Part shown: positions 28,738 through 37,500 of the stretch, in pieces | How positions within the stretch are numbered: the first letter of the stretch is position 1 | Layout of the letters: each line of letters opens with the position of its first letter | NCBI GenBank assembly: GCA_964387485.1 | Contig: CAYLWV010000002.1 | Span: 1 to 53,601 of the forward strand | Source: Fluviibacter sp964387485 | GTDB lineage: Bacteria > Pseudomonadota > Gammaproteobacteria > Burkholderiales > Rhodocyclaceae | DNA: 53,601 nucleotides | Reading direction: 5' to 3' | Translations under genes and position numbers: made by a program | The notes under the pieces: generated by a model | Told to the model about the DNA's origin: nothing | Databases searched by the model: none | Seen by the model: only the letters and a program-made list of their open reading frames with translations

Positions 28738-29801
28738 ATGACATTGCATGCAACATTGCTTGACCTGCCTTTCCTGGCGGAAATTACCGCCATCCGTCGC
28801 GACATCCACGCCCATCCGGAACTGGCCTTTGAAGAAAGCCGTACAGCTGATGTGGTTGCCCGGATGCTGGAAAGCTACGGGGTGGAGGTGCATCGTGGCC
28901 TGGCCGGTACCGGCGTCGTGGGTGTCATTAAAGGACACAAAGGCCATAGCGACCGGATGATCGGGCTGCGCGCGGATATGGATGCACTGCCCATGCCTGA
29001 GCTCAATGAGTTCCCGCATCGTTCACGGCATGCCGGCAAAATGCACGCCTGTGGCCACGATGGTCATACCGCCATGTTGCTAGGGGCTGCACGCTATTTG
29101 TCCGAACACCGGGATTTCGATGGCACAGCCGTCCTGATTTTCCAGCCGGCCGAAGAGGGTGAAGGCGGTGCACGTGTCATGATCGAGCAGGGGCTCTTCA
29201 GGCAGTTTCCGGTTGAAGCGGTGTTCGGGCTGCACAACTGGCCTGGTCTGCCAGTGGGGCAGATGGCCATCATGCCCGGCCCGGTTATGGCAGGCACCTG
29301 CGGCCTGGAAATTCTGATCCGCGGCCATGGTTGTCATGCCGCTATGCCGCACCAGGGCGTGGATACCATCCTGGTCGGCACCCAGATTATTCAGGCGTTG
29401 CAAACCGTCATTTCACGCAATCTGCATCCCTGTGATGCGGGTGTGGTGTCGGTCACCCAGTTTCATGCGGGTGATGCCTGGAACGTGATTCCGGAAGATG
29501 CCGTGCTGCGCGGCACGATCCGGACCTTCAAACCGGAAGTCCAGCAACTGGTGGAGCGTCGCATCCAGGAGATCTGCACGGGCATCGCAGCGACCTTTGG
29601 TGCCCAGGTCGAAGTCCGTTTCGAACAGCGTTACCCGCCGACCGTTAATAGCCCGGCGGAAGCACGCTTCTGTCAGGAGACTGCTGCGACGCTGATTGGG
29701 GAAAGCCAGGTCATCCCCGACGAGCTGCCGTCGATGGGAGCGGAAGATTTTGCCTACATGCTGCTGGAAAAACCCGGCTGTTATGTCTGGCTGGGCAATG
29801 G
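28738..29801 (+). CDS. M20-family amidohydrolase (hippurate hydrolase/aminoacylase type), 3' end lost
   Basis: A zinc peptidase of the M20D group that removes acyl groups from amino acids (hippurate hydrolase, N-acyl-L-amino acid amidohydrolase). 354 codons are present. Motifs: RRDIHAHPELAFEE, GLRADMDALPM, HACGHDGHTAMLLGAA (metal ligands), FQPAEEGEGGARVMI and SMGAEDFAYMLLEKPG. GLHNWPGLPVG and HAAMPHQGVDTI are typical of the group. Roughly 30 C-terminal residues fall in the N-run. Substrate is not determinable. Confidence 0.88.
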
Positions 29802-29901
29802 NNNNNNNNNNNNNNNNNNNNNNNNNNNNNNNNNNNNNNNNNNNNNNNNNNNNNNNNNNNNNNNNNNNNNNNNNNNNNNNNNNNNNNNNNNNNNNNNNNN
29901 N
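29802..29901. other. Assembly gap (100 N) between M20 hydrolase and rfaH
   Basis: Exactly 100 N. The missing ends (about 30 residues of the hydrolase and the whole RfaH C-terminal domain) need about 300 bases, so the real gap is larger. Confidence 0.95.
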
Positions 29902-30194
29902 CGGATAACTTCGATCACGGCATCCGAAACCGTGGCATAGGCCAACCCGAAACGAACCATACCGGCAATGCCGAGGGTGGAACGGATCGGACCCCAGTTG
30001 TCGTTGCCTTCCTCAAGGTGCAGAAACAGATAGCGCGGAAAAAGCGGCTCCATCTTGCGTAGCAGCTTGCCACGTTGCAGCCGCTCGACTTCCATCAGGG
30101 GCAGATAGGTTTCGTAGCCCTGGCGCAATAGATTCTCCAACGCCCGCGCTTCGTTGCGGGGTTTGCTCTGAACCAGATACCAGGTGCGTGCCAT
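29902..30194 (-). CDS. rfaH: RfaH/NusG-like transcription antiterminator, N-terminal part
   Basis: 97 codons of a NusG paralogue with the RfaH-type start MARTWYLVQSKPRNEARALENL and the GYETYLPLMEVERLQRGKL and EPLFPRYLFLHLE segments. RfaH binds RNA polymerase at ops sites and suppresses termination in long envelope operons. The C-terminal KOW domain lies in the N-run. True NusG is excluded because it starts differently and would sit with secE. It is divergent from metH. Confidence 0.83.
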
Positions 30195-30246
30195 AGCGGT
30201 GCATTTTAACCATAGTTGTTTTTAACGCGCCAAGCCATTGATTTAC

Positions 30247-30275
30247 TTGACGCACAGGGCCCGGACCCGTATTGT
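30247..30275 (+). promoter_or_regulatory. Sigma-70 promoter of metH leader
   Basis: TTGACG (30247-30252) and TATTGT (30270-30275) are separated by exactly 17 bases. Transcription would start near 30282, a dozen bases before the riboswitch. Confidence 0.7.
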
Positions 30276-30294
30276 CACGGCTTGGATACTTCCA

Positions 30295-30348
30295 CGCGCC
30301 GATTTGAGCTCCTCAGCTTGCGGGCGCGCTTATAAATACTGCTAAAGC
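30295..30348 (+). ncRNA. SAM-II-type riboswitch upstream of metH
   Basis: The leader folds as the SAM-II pseudoknot. P1 pairs CGCGCC (30295-30300) with GGCGCG (30323-30328). The loop opens with the conserved GATTT (30301-30305). P2 pairs GCTTGC (30316-30321) with GCTAAAGC (30341-30348), leaving the U after GC (30343) unpaired at the position where the known structure (metX aptamer) has the SAM-contacting U44. The connecting loop has the conserved ATAAAT (30332-30337). The order and the invariant bases match the known aptamer, with the first loop five bases longer. It predicts repression of metH by S-adenosylmethionine. Confidence 0.78.
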
Positions 30349-30362
30349 GATGGGATATGAAC

Positions 30363-30405
30363 ACCCGCCGCTTGCAGCCCCGCTGACCGGCGGGTTTGTT
30401 TTTTT
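30363..30405 (+). terminator. Intrinsic terminator in the metH leader (probable expression platform)
   Basis: Arms ACCCGCCG (30363-30370) and CGGCGGGT (30388-30395) form an 8-bp stem followed by TTTGTTTTTTT ending 8 bases before the metH start. The upstream gene is on the other strand, so this terminator can only act as an attenuator for metH. Two alternative pairings with the aptamer are possible: GCGGG (30320-30324) with CCCGC (30364-30368), and GCTAAAGC with the second GCTTGC copy at 30370-30375. Confidence 0.8.
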
Positions 30406-30412
30406 AAGATGA

Positions 30413-33400
30413 ATGGCCATGACTGCACCACAATCCGCACCACAGCCCGATCGCACTGAAGAGATTCTGTCCCACCTGAAAGAACGCGTCCTTGTTCTGG
30501 ATGGTGCGATGGGGACCATGATTCAGCGGCACAGCCTGACCGAAGCCGACTTCCGTGGCGAACGTTTTGCCGCGCACCCGCATGATCTCAAGGGTAATAA
30601 CGATCTGCTGCTACTGACACGGCCGGATGTGATTCAGGGCATTCACGAGCAATATCTGGCGGCCGGTGCCGATATTATTGAAACCAATACGTTCAACGCC
30701 ACACGTCTATCTCAATCCGACTACAAGCTCGAAGAGATCGTTTACGAGCTCAACGTGGCAGGTGCTGCGCTGGCCCGTGTGGCCTGCGACAAATACACCG
30801 CCCTGAACCCGGCCAAGCCCCGCCTGGTTGCCGGCGTCATCGGTCCTACCTCGCGCACGGGCTCCATTTCGCCCGACGTCAATGATCCGGGTGCCCGCAA
30901 CGTCACCTTTGACGAGCTGGTCAGCAACTACATCGAGGCTACCAATGGCCTGATCGACGGCGGCGCCGACATCGTGCTCATCGAAACCGTGTTCGATACG
31001 CTCAATGCCAAAGCTGCCGTGATGGCGGTAGAACAGGTCTTCGCCGCACGCGGACGCCGCTGGCCGATCATGATCTCGGGCACCATCACTGACGCCTCCG
31101 GTCGTACACTGTCCGGTCAGACGGCGGAAGCCTTCTGGACCTCGTTGGCACATGCGCGTCCGATCTCGATGGGCCTGAATTGCGCACTGGGTGCCAAGGA
31201 ACTCCGTCCACACGTCGAAACACTTGCCCGCATCTGCCCGACGTACACTTCGGCACACCCCAACGCCGGTCTGCCCAATGCCTTTGGCGGCTACGATGAA
31301 ACGCCGGAGATGCTGGCCGAAGCCATCCGCGAATGGGCCGTTCATGGCTTGGTGAATATCGTCGGTGGCTGTTGTGGCACAACGCCGGATCACATTCGTG
31401 CCATCGCCAATGCGGTTGCCGGTGTCAAACCGCGCCAACCGGCGGTTGTCCCGCATCGTTTGCGCCTCTCCGGTCTGGAACTCTGTGAAATCGGCCCGGA
31501 ATCTTTCTTCGTCAACGTGGGTGAACGCACCAACGTCACGGGTTCGCGCGCTTTCGCCAAGATGATTCTCGAGAACCGTTTTGATGACGCCCTGGCAGTT
31601 GCTCGCCAGCAGGTGGAGAATGGCGCCCAGATCATCGACATCAACATGGATGAAGCCATGCTCGATTCGGAAGCCGCCATGGTGCGCTTCCTGAATCTGA
31701 TTGCGTCCGAGCCGGATATCTCGCGGGTGCCGATCATGATCGATTCGTCGAAATGGTCAGTCATCGAAGCCGGCCTCAAGTGCATTCAGGGTAAGGGGAT
31801 CGTCAACTCGATCTCCATGAAGGAAGGCGAAGCCGAATTCCTACGCCAGGCCAATCTGGCACGTCAGTACGGTGCGGCCGTCATCGTGATGGCCTTTGAT
31901 GAGAAGGGACAGGCCGACACCTTCGCGCGTAAAGTCGAAATCTGCGAACGTGCCTACAAGCTGCTGGTCGCCAACGGCTTCCCGCCCGAAGACATCATCT
32001 TCGACCCGAATATTTTTGCCATTGCCACGGGCATTCCGGAGCACGATGGCTACGCTGTCGACTTCATTGAAGCCGTGCGCTGGATCAAGGCGCATCTGCC
32101 ACATACCCATATTTCGGGTGGCGTTTCCAATGTGTCGTTCTCGTTCCGTGGTAACGACCCGGTGCGTGAAGCCATTCATACCGTTTTCCTCTATCACGCC
32201 ATCCAGGCCGGCATGACCATGGGGATCGTTAACGCCGGTCAGCTCGGCGTGTACGACGGAATCGAACCGGCGTTGCGTGCCAGGGTCGAAGACGTGGTGC
32301 TGAACAAACACGCCGGTGCCGGTGAAGCACTGGTGGAATTTGCGCAGAGCGTTAAAGGCACGGCCAAAGAACGCGTCGAGGATCTGGCCTGGCGTAGTTG
32401 GCCGGTGGAAGAGCGCCTGAGCCATGCCATGGTGAAAGGCATCACCGACTATGTGGTGGCCGATACTGAAGAATGCCGAGCCGCGCTTGCGGCGGCGGGT
32501 AAGCCGCCGCTGGCTGTGATCGAAGGCCCGCTGATGTCGGGTATGAATACTGTCGGCGATCTGTTTGGTGCCGGCAAGATGTTCCTGCCGCAGGTGGTGA
32601 AATCTGCCCGCGTCATGAAGCAGGCTGTGGCTCATCTGGTGCCATTCATTGAAGAAGAGAAAGCCCGCACCGGCGCTGCGGCCAAGGGCAAGATTGTCAT
32701 CGCCACGGTCAAGGGCGATGTGCATGACATCGGCAAAAATATTGTGGCCGTCGTGCTCGGCTGCAATGGTTACGAGGTTGTTGACCTCGGTGTCATGGTG
32801 CCGTGCGACCAGATTCTTAAAGCAGCGATTGAACACGAAGCTCAGGTCATTGGCCTGTCCGGCCTGATTACGCCCTCTCTGGAAGAGATGACGCACATCG
32901 CTAATGAAATGACGCGTCAGGGTTTCGATATTCCGCTGATGATCGGTGGTGCCACCACCAGCCGTGCGCATACCGCCATCAAAATTGCACCGAACTACGA
33001 TCATCCGGTGGTCTACGTGCCGGATGCCTCGCGCGCAGTGGGTGTGGTGTCGAACCTGCTGTCTTCCGATCTGGAAAAAGCCGCCAACTACCGCGCCGAA
33101 CTTGCCGCTGATTATGAGAAAGTCCGTCAGCAGCACGCCAACAAGAAGGGCGTGACGCTGGTGCCAATCGACACTGCGCAGTCGAATGCTTTTGATGCCT
33201 TTACAGGTGAGTATGCGAACTACCAACCGGCTGCACCACAGCATACCGGTGTTCAGGTGGTGACGCCGGCGCTGGGTGCGCTGGTGCCCTATATCGACTG
33301 GAGCCCTTTCTTCCAGACCTGGGATCTGACGGGTTCTTTCCCGGCAATTCTGGATGATAAGGTGGTCGGTGAAACAGCCCGTCAGGTCTACGCCGATGCG

Positions 33401-34138
33401 CAAACGATGCTCGAGCAAATCGTAGCCGAAAAATGGCTGCAGCCACGCGGTGTATTCGGGTTGTTCCCGGCCAATCGCGTTGGCGATGACATCGAAATCT
33501 ATATCGATGAGGCGCGTCAGCACACGGGCATGATCTGGCACAACCTGCGTCAGCAGCAGGAACGCCCGGCCGGTAAACCCAACTGGTGTCTGGCGGATTT
33601 CATTGCCGAGAAAAAGCCGACGGGTACCACGGCTGATTGGATCGGCGGCTTTGCCGTTTCTTGCGGCGAAGGGATTGAGTCGCATCTTAAGCGCTTCGAA
33701 GCCGCGCACGATGATTACCGCAGCATCATGCTCAAGTCACTGGCAGACCGTCTGGCGGAAGCTTTTGCCGAATGGCTGCATCGTGAAGTGCGCATGAAGC
33801 ACTGGGGTTATGCTGCCGATGAGCAGCTGGATAACGCGGCGCTGATCAAAGAAACTTATCGTGGTATCCGTCCGGCACCGGGTTACCCGGCCTGCCCGGA
33901 TCATCTGGCCAAACGGGGCTTATTTGAGCTGCTTGAAGTACCGAAACTGGCCGGTATGACGCTGACTGAATCCTGCGCCATGTGGCCGGCGGCATCCGTC
34001 TCCGGCTTCTATCTGGCACACCCGGCCGCACGTTATTTTGCGGTGGGTAAGATCGGTACGGATCAGCTGGAAGACTGGGCACGCCGTTGTGGCCTTGCCG
34101 TCAACGACGCACAACGTTGGCTGGCGCCCAATCTATAA
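30413..34138 (+). CDS. metH: Cobalamin-dependent methionine synthase
   Basis: Transfers a methyl group from 5-methyltetrahydrofolate to homocysteine through methylcobalamin. At 1241 residues it is full length (E. coli 1227). Order: homocysteine/zinc domain with Cys257 and Cys320-Cys321 (GGCCGTT), matching E. coli 247, 310 and 311; pterin-binding domain (about 350-620, NVGERTNVTGSRAFAKMI); cap and B12 domain with KGDVHDIGKN, where His771 is the cobalt ligand; and the SAM-dependent activation domain (about 910-1241). Transcription is probably controlled by the SAM-II-like leader. The Shine-Dalgarno (AAG) is weak; ATG at 30419 is also possible. Confidence 0.96.
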   Translation: MAMTAPQSAPQPDRTEEILSHLKERVLVLDGAMGTMIQRHSLTEADFRGERFAAHPHDLKGNNDLLLLTRPDVIQGIHEQYLAAGADIIETNTFNATRLSQSDYKLEEIVYELNVAGAALARVACDKYTALNPAKPRLVAGVIGPTSRTGSISPDVNDPGARNVTFDELVSNYIEATNGLIDGGADIVLIETVFDTLNAKAAVMAVEQVFAARGRRWPIMISGTITDASGRTLSGQTAEAFWTSLAHARPISMGLNCALGAKELRPHVETLARICPTYTSAHPNAGLPNAFGGYDETPEMLAEAIREWAVHGLVNIVGGCCGTTPDHIRAIANAVAGVKPRQPAVVPHRLRLSGLELCEIGPESFFVNVGERTNVTGSRAFAKMILENRFDDALAVARQQVENGAQIIDINMDEAMLDSEAAMVRFLNLIASEPDISRVPIMIDSSKWSVIEAGLKCIQGKGIVNSISMKEGEAEFLRQANLARQYGAAVIVMAFDEKGQADTFARKVEICERAYKLLVANGFPPEDIIFDPNIFAIATGIPEHDGYAVDFIEAVRWIKAHLPHTHISGGVSNVSFSFRGNDPVREAIHTVFLYHAIQAGMTMGIVNAGQLGVYDGIEPALRARVEDVVLNKHAGAGEALVEFAQSVKGTAKERVEDLAWRSWPVEERLSHAMVKGITDYVVADTEECRAALAAAGKPPLAVIEGPLMSGMNTVGDLFGAGKMFLPQVVKSARVMKQAVAHLVPFIEEEKARTGAAAKGKIVIATVKGDVHDIGKNIVAVVLGCNGYEVVDLGVMVPCDQILKAAIEHEAQVIGLSGLITPSLEEMTHIANEMTRQGFDIPLMIGGATTSRAHTAIKIAPNYDHPVVYVPDASRAVGVVSNLLSSDLEKAANYRAELAADYEKVRQQHANKKGVTLVPIDTAQSNAFDAFTGEYANYQPAAPQHTGVQVVTPALGALVPYIDWSPFFQTWDLTGSFPAILDDKVVGETARQVYADAQTMLEQIVAEKWLQPRGVFGLFPANRVGDDIEIYIDEARQHTGMIWHNLRQQQERPAGKPNWCLADFIAEKKPTGTTADWIGGFAVSCGEGIESHLKRFEAAHDDYRSIMLKSLADRLAEAFAEWLHREVRMKHWGYAADEQLDNAALIKETYRGIRPAPGYPACPDHLAKRGLFELLEVPKLAGMTLTESCAMWPAASVSGFYLAHPAARYFAVGKIGTDQLEDWARRCGLAVNDAQRWLAPNL

Positions 34139-34156
34139 GACACGGTGGTGAAAGGC

Positions 34157-34186
34157 GAAGCCACCTGCGGGTGGTTTCGTCATTTT
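34157..34186 (+). terminator. Terminator after metH
   Basis: GAAGCCACC (34157-34165) pairs with GGTGGTTTC (34170-34178) with one G-T pair around a TGCG loop, followed by CATTTTT. It begins 19 bases after the metH stop. Confidence 0.75.
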
Positions 34187-34401
34187 TGAGCGGGAAAGTC
34201 CTTAGGCGCTTCCCAGATAATTTCTTTTTTNNNNNNNNNNNNNNNNNNNNNNNNNNNNNNNNNNNNNNNNNNNNNNNNNNNNNNNNNNNNNNNNNNNNNN
34301 NNNNNNNNNNNNNNNNNNNNNNNNNNNNNNAGCAGGGCGCGTGCCACGTCGTCAAACATGAGCAGATTCGCAGTGGCCTGCGAGGTAAATCGTACGAGCA
34401 T
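34180..34401 (-). CDS. DUF1840 family protein, interrupted by assembly gap
   Basis: A small protein of the DUF1840 family. The N-terminal piece (34331-34401) reads MLVRFTSQATANLLMFDDVA, and the C-terminal piece (34180-34230) ends KKEIIWEAPKDFPAQK then TGA; both match the ends of this roughly 105-residue family. The middle is lost, and the pieces being in the same frame across 100 N is coincidental. GGAGG lies just before the ATG. Function unknown; the family is mostly proteobacterial. Confidence 0.7.
   Translation of the reverse strand: MLVRFTSQATANLLMFDDVARALXXXXXXXXXXXXXXXXXXXXXXXXXXXXXXXXXXKKEIIWEAPKDFPAQK
34231..34330. other. Assembly gap (100 N) inside the DUF1840 gene
   Basis: Exactly 100 N. 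The family length implies about 190-220 missing bases. Confidence 0.95.
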
Positions 34402-34449
34402 GATGCCTCCCCGTTAGTTGGCGTGTTGTTCTAGGTTGGGGTCGGATTA

Positions 34450-34477
34450 GACCCGTTTTCTTGAGCTCCTTTATAAT
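34450..34477 (+). promoter_or_regulatory. Promoter for the carbonic anhydrase gene
   Basis: A perfect TATAAT (34472-34477) lies 43 bases before the ATG. The -35 side is weak (GACCC region near 34450-34455). Confidence 0.5.
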
Positions 34478-34520
34478 ACGCTCATACCCCTATTGTGAAT
34501 AAAAACAGAGAATTAACATC

Positions 34521-35171
34521 ATGCACGTTCTAGAACCCCTTTTTGAACAGAACCGGATCTGGTCAGAAAAAGTCCAGGCAGAGTCGCCCGAATTCTTTGG
34601 TGATCTCGCTAAATTGCAACAACCTGAATACCTCTGGATCGGCTGCTCGGATTCCCGCGTGCCTGCCAACCAGATACTGGGCTTAAAGCCCGGTGAAGTC
34701 TTTGTCCACCGCAACATCGCCAACGTGGTGGTGCATAGTGATCTGAACTGCCTGTCGGTCGTGCAATATGCCGTACAGGTACTGCGCGTCAAACACATTC
34801 TGGTGGTTGGCCACTATGGGTGTGGTGGCGTCAAAGCCGCGCTGGATGGTGTGCGCATCGGTCTGGCGGATAACTGGCTGCGCCATATCCATGATGTCCG
34901 GCAAAAGCACCAGGCAATTCTGGATGCTGCACCTGAGGCTGATCGCCATGACATACTCTGTGAGCTGAATGTGATCGAACAGGTGTTGAACCTCGCTCAA
35001 TCCACAGTGATGTATGACGCCTGGTCACGTGGTCAGGAAATCACTGTCCATGGCATGGTGTACGGCCTCAAGGATGGCATTGTCCGTAATCTGAACATCT
35101 CCATTCATAGCCTTAATGCCATCTGCCCGGCGTATAACCACGCGCTGAGCACCTATCTGACCGAAGCCTGA
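34521..35171 (+). CDS. can: Beta-class carbonic anhydrase
   Basis: Interconverts CO2 and bicarbonate in the cytoplasm. At 216 residues it matches E. coli Can even in numbering: Cys42, Asp44 and Arg46 in GCSDSRVPANQI, and His98 and Cys101 in VVGHYGCGGVKAAL, are the zinc and catalytic residues. Its stop is one base before the ATG of a transporter gene, so the two are coupled. Confidence 0.95.
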   Translation: MHVLEPLFEQNRIWSEKVQAESPEFFGDLAKLQQPEYLWIGCSDSRVPANQILGLKPGEVFVHRNIANVVVHSDLNCLSVVQYAVQVLRVKHILVVGHYGCGGVKAALDGVRIGLADNWLRHIHDVRQKHQAILDAAPEADRHDILCELNVIEQVLNLAQSTVMYDAWSRGQEITVHGMVYGLKDGIVRNLNISIHSLNAICPAYNHALSTYLTEA

Positions 35172-35172
35172 G

Positions 35173-36492
35173 ATGAATAGTGCCGCGGCAGGCATCGGCA
35201 GCGAGATGAATATGCGTCAGCGCCGGACCCTGCTGGCGGGTGCCGTTGGTAATGCGATTGAGTTCTACGACTTTATCGTCTACGCGTATCTGGCCGGCTA
35301 CTTTGCGGCACATTTCTTTCCCACGCACGATCCTGTCGCCGCACTTTTAGCCAGCTACGGCGCTTTTGCCACCGGCATGATCATGCGGCCGGTTGGCGGC
35401 ATTCTCTTTGGCAATATCGGGGATCGCATCGGCCGCAAGGCGGCATTGCAGTTGTCGGTGCTGCTGATTGCCATACCGACATTACTGATCGGTCTGATGC
35501 CGACCTATGCCACGATTGGGCTCTGGGCACCGGTACTGCTGATTATTCTGCGGATGTTGCAGGGGCTTTCCGTTGGTGGCGAATATTCGTCGTCGATCGT
35601 ATTTCTGATTGAACATGCGCCGGCAAATCGCCGTGGCACGATGGGTGGATTCAGCCCCATGGGAGCTTTTGGTGGCCTCTTGTTGGGCACGGCGGTGAGC
35701 TTCTTGTGCACCACCGTGCTGGGCAAAACCGTCATGGCGGATTGGGGCTGGCGCGTGCCTTTTCTGGCCAGCATTTTCCTGACGGGTATTGGTGTTGCAG
35801 CGCGCCGTGCATTAACGCAGGACGTGCTCAACCAGCATGAGGTGTTGGCCTCTCCCGTGCGCGAAGCCTTCCGGCGTTACTGGCAACCCATGGCGGCCAT
35901 TGCCCTGGCCAACACCGCAACCGGCATCGTTTCTTTTGTTGGGTTCATGTACGCCGTGCCCTGGATGGTCAAGCAAACTGGCGTGAGTACGGCCACCGCC
36001 CTGGCGATCAATCTGTGCAGCCTGTTCATGGTTAGCCTGTTGTCCGTCGTGGGCGGCTATTTGGGTGATCAATGGGGTCGCATGCGCGTCAGCCGACTGG
36101 GCGCGCTGATCCTGCTGCTCGGTGCTTGGCCGGCGTTCAGCCTGTTTCGTTCGGGAGACATTCTGGCCATGATGAGTGGTGGCTTGCTTCTGGCCATTGG
36201 CCAGGGTTTCTTTCTGGGGCCGCTCTCTGCCAATATGGCCACGCTGTTGCCGCGAACGGTGCGGGTGACGGGGCTGTCCTTTGGCTATAGTCTGGCGGTA
36301 GGCGTGTTTGGCGGCCTGGCACCGATGCTGACTGAATATTTGATCGCCCGCTTCGAGCTACCCATGGCGCCGGCACTGGTCATTATGCTGGGCGCCCTGG
36401 TGTCGCTGCTCACGCTCTGTTGGCATCCGCTCTGGCGTCACAATAAGGAACGTCTCCCTGAAGACGATTTACCGGTCACCGTGACTAGCTGA
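35173..36492 (+). CDS. MHS-family MFS transporter
   Basis: A 439-residue, 12-helix transporter of the metabolite:H+ symporter (MHS) group, the group of KgtP, ProP, ShiA and CitA. Marks are GNAIEFYDFIVYAYLA in helix 1, GNIGDRIGRKAALQLSVLL (MFS signature) and QGLSVGGEYSSSIVFLIEHAP, followed by RRGTMGGF. Substrates in this group are organic acids or betaines; which one is unknown here. It starts one base after the carbonic anhydrase stop, and the ROK kinase follows by 4 bases. Confidence 0.85.
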   Translation: MNSAAAGIGSEMNMRQRRTLLAGAVGNAIEFYDFIVYAYLAGYFAAHFFPTHDPVAALLASYGAFATGMIMRPVGGILFGNIGDRIGRKAALQLSVLLIAIPTLLIGLMPTYATIGLWAPVLLIILRMLQGLSVGGEYSSSIVFLIEHAPANRRGTMGGFSPMGAFGGLLLGTAVSFLCTTVLGKTVMADWGWRVPFLASIFLTGIGVAARRALTQDVLNQHEVLASPVREAFRRYWQPMAAIALANTATGIVSFVGFMYAVPWMVKQTGVSTATALAINLCSLFMVSLLSVVGGYLGDQWGRMRVSRLGALILLLGAWPAFSLFRSGDILAMMSGGLLLAIGQGFFLGPLSANMATLLPRTVRVTGLSFGYSLAVGVFGGLAPMLTEYLIARFELPMAPALVIMLGALVSLLTLCWHPLWRHNKERLPEDDLPVTVTS

Positions 36493-36496
36493 CATC

Positions 36497-37420
36497 ATGC
36501 ACATCGGCGTTGATCTCGGCGGCACCAAAATCGAGGCTGCGGTACTGGATGACACAGGCTCTTTCCGTTTTCGGGAGCGTTTGCTTACACCGCAGGGCGA
36601 TTATCCGGCGACGCTTGCACAGATCAGCGCATTGATTCGTCAGGCCGAGCAGGCGCTCGGGGAACGCTGTGCTGCAGTCGGCGTGGGTCACCCTGGCTCT
36701 GCAAGCCCGGTCGATGGCCGGATTCGTAATGCCAATTCCACCTGCCTCAATGGGCAAGCGCTGCAGGCTGATTTGTCGGTGATGCTGGAACGCCCTGTCC
36801 GATTAGCCAATGATGCCGATTGTCTGGCGCTTTCCGAGGCGGTCGATGGCGTAGCACGCGGTTACGATTCGGTATTCGGCGTGATTCTGGGCACCGGTGT
36901 TGGCGGTGGCTGGGTCATACGTGGTCAGTTACTGCAGGGGCCTAACGGCTTGGCCGGGGAATGGGGGCATAACCCGCTGCCAGTTGCAGGCCCCGAAGAG
37001 TTGCCCGGGCCTGACTGTTATTGCGGCAAACACGGTTGCATCGAGGCCTGGCTTTCGGGTCCGGCGCTGATGGCCGACTATCGCCGGCGATCTGCGGACA
37101 CCACCTGCCCTGATGTTCGTGCACTCGTCATGGCTGCTGCCGAAGGGTGTGCCCTTGCGCAGCTGAGCCTTGATCTTCATACGCAACGATTGGCGCGGGC
37201 ATTGGCCGTCATCATTAACGCCTGCGACCCTGCAGCCATTGTGCTGGGTGGTGGAGTTGCGCAACGCCCGGATCTGATCGCGGGGCTTGAAGCCGAGTTG
37301 CCACGTCATGCGTTTTTGCCTGAAGGGACGCCGTTGCGTACAAAATTACTACTGCCGCAGTTTGGTGATAGTTCGGGGGTACGGGGTGCGGCGCGGTTGC
37401 TTGAAAGTGTTTTGAGATAG
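36497..37420 (+). CDS. mak: ROK-family sugar kinase (fructokinase/Mak-like)
   Basis: Phosphorylates a free hexose (fructose, mannose or an N-acetylated amino sugar) with ATP. It is 307 residues. It has the phosphate loop HIGVDLGGTKIEAAV, the catalytic region LANDADCLALSE (Asp106), LGTGVGGGWV and the ROK zinc site His158, Cys174, Cys176 and Cys181 (CYCGKHGCIEAW). Length and the GPEELPGPDCYCG segment resemble Mak-type fructokinase; NagK is the main alternative. Confidence 0.85.
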   Translation: MHIGVDLGGTKIEAAVLDDTGSFRFRERLLTPQGDYPATLAQISALIRQAEQALGERCAAVGVGHPGSASPVDGRIRNANSTCLNGQALQADLSVMLERPVRLANDADCLALSEAVDGVARGYDSVFGVILGTGVGGGWVIRGQLLQGPNGLAGEWGHNPLPVAGPEELPGPDCYCGKHGCIEAWLSGPALMADYRRRSADTTCPDVRALVMAAAEGCALAQLSLDLHTQRLARALAVIINACDPAAIVLGGGVAQRPDLIAGLEAELPRHAFLPEGTPLRTKLLLPQFGDSSGVRGAARLLESVLR

Positions 37421-37442
37421 CAAGACGTTTATAAATTACCGT

Positions 37443-37456
37443 TTTCTTATAAGAAA
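37443..37456. promoter_or_regulatory. 14-base palindrome upstream of pilM
   Basis: TTTCTTATAAGAAA is a perfect palindrome in the 80-base AT-rich spacer between the ROK kinase and pilM. It may be part of the pil operon promoter or an operator. Confidence 0.3.
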
Positions 37457-37500
37457 CACATAAATGATTGGTAAACTCGCAAAAAACCCCGGATTAAAAA

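Noticed and set aside
28660..29019. 120-codon N-terminal extension of RapZ
   Set aside because: It runs antisense through the M20 hydrolase gene; the Walker A-bearing start MELVVISG at 28659 matches the family.
31841..33709. 622-codon open frame antisense to metH
   Set aside because: Shadow frame created by metH codon bias; rich in H, R and Q, no family features.
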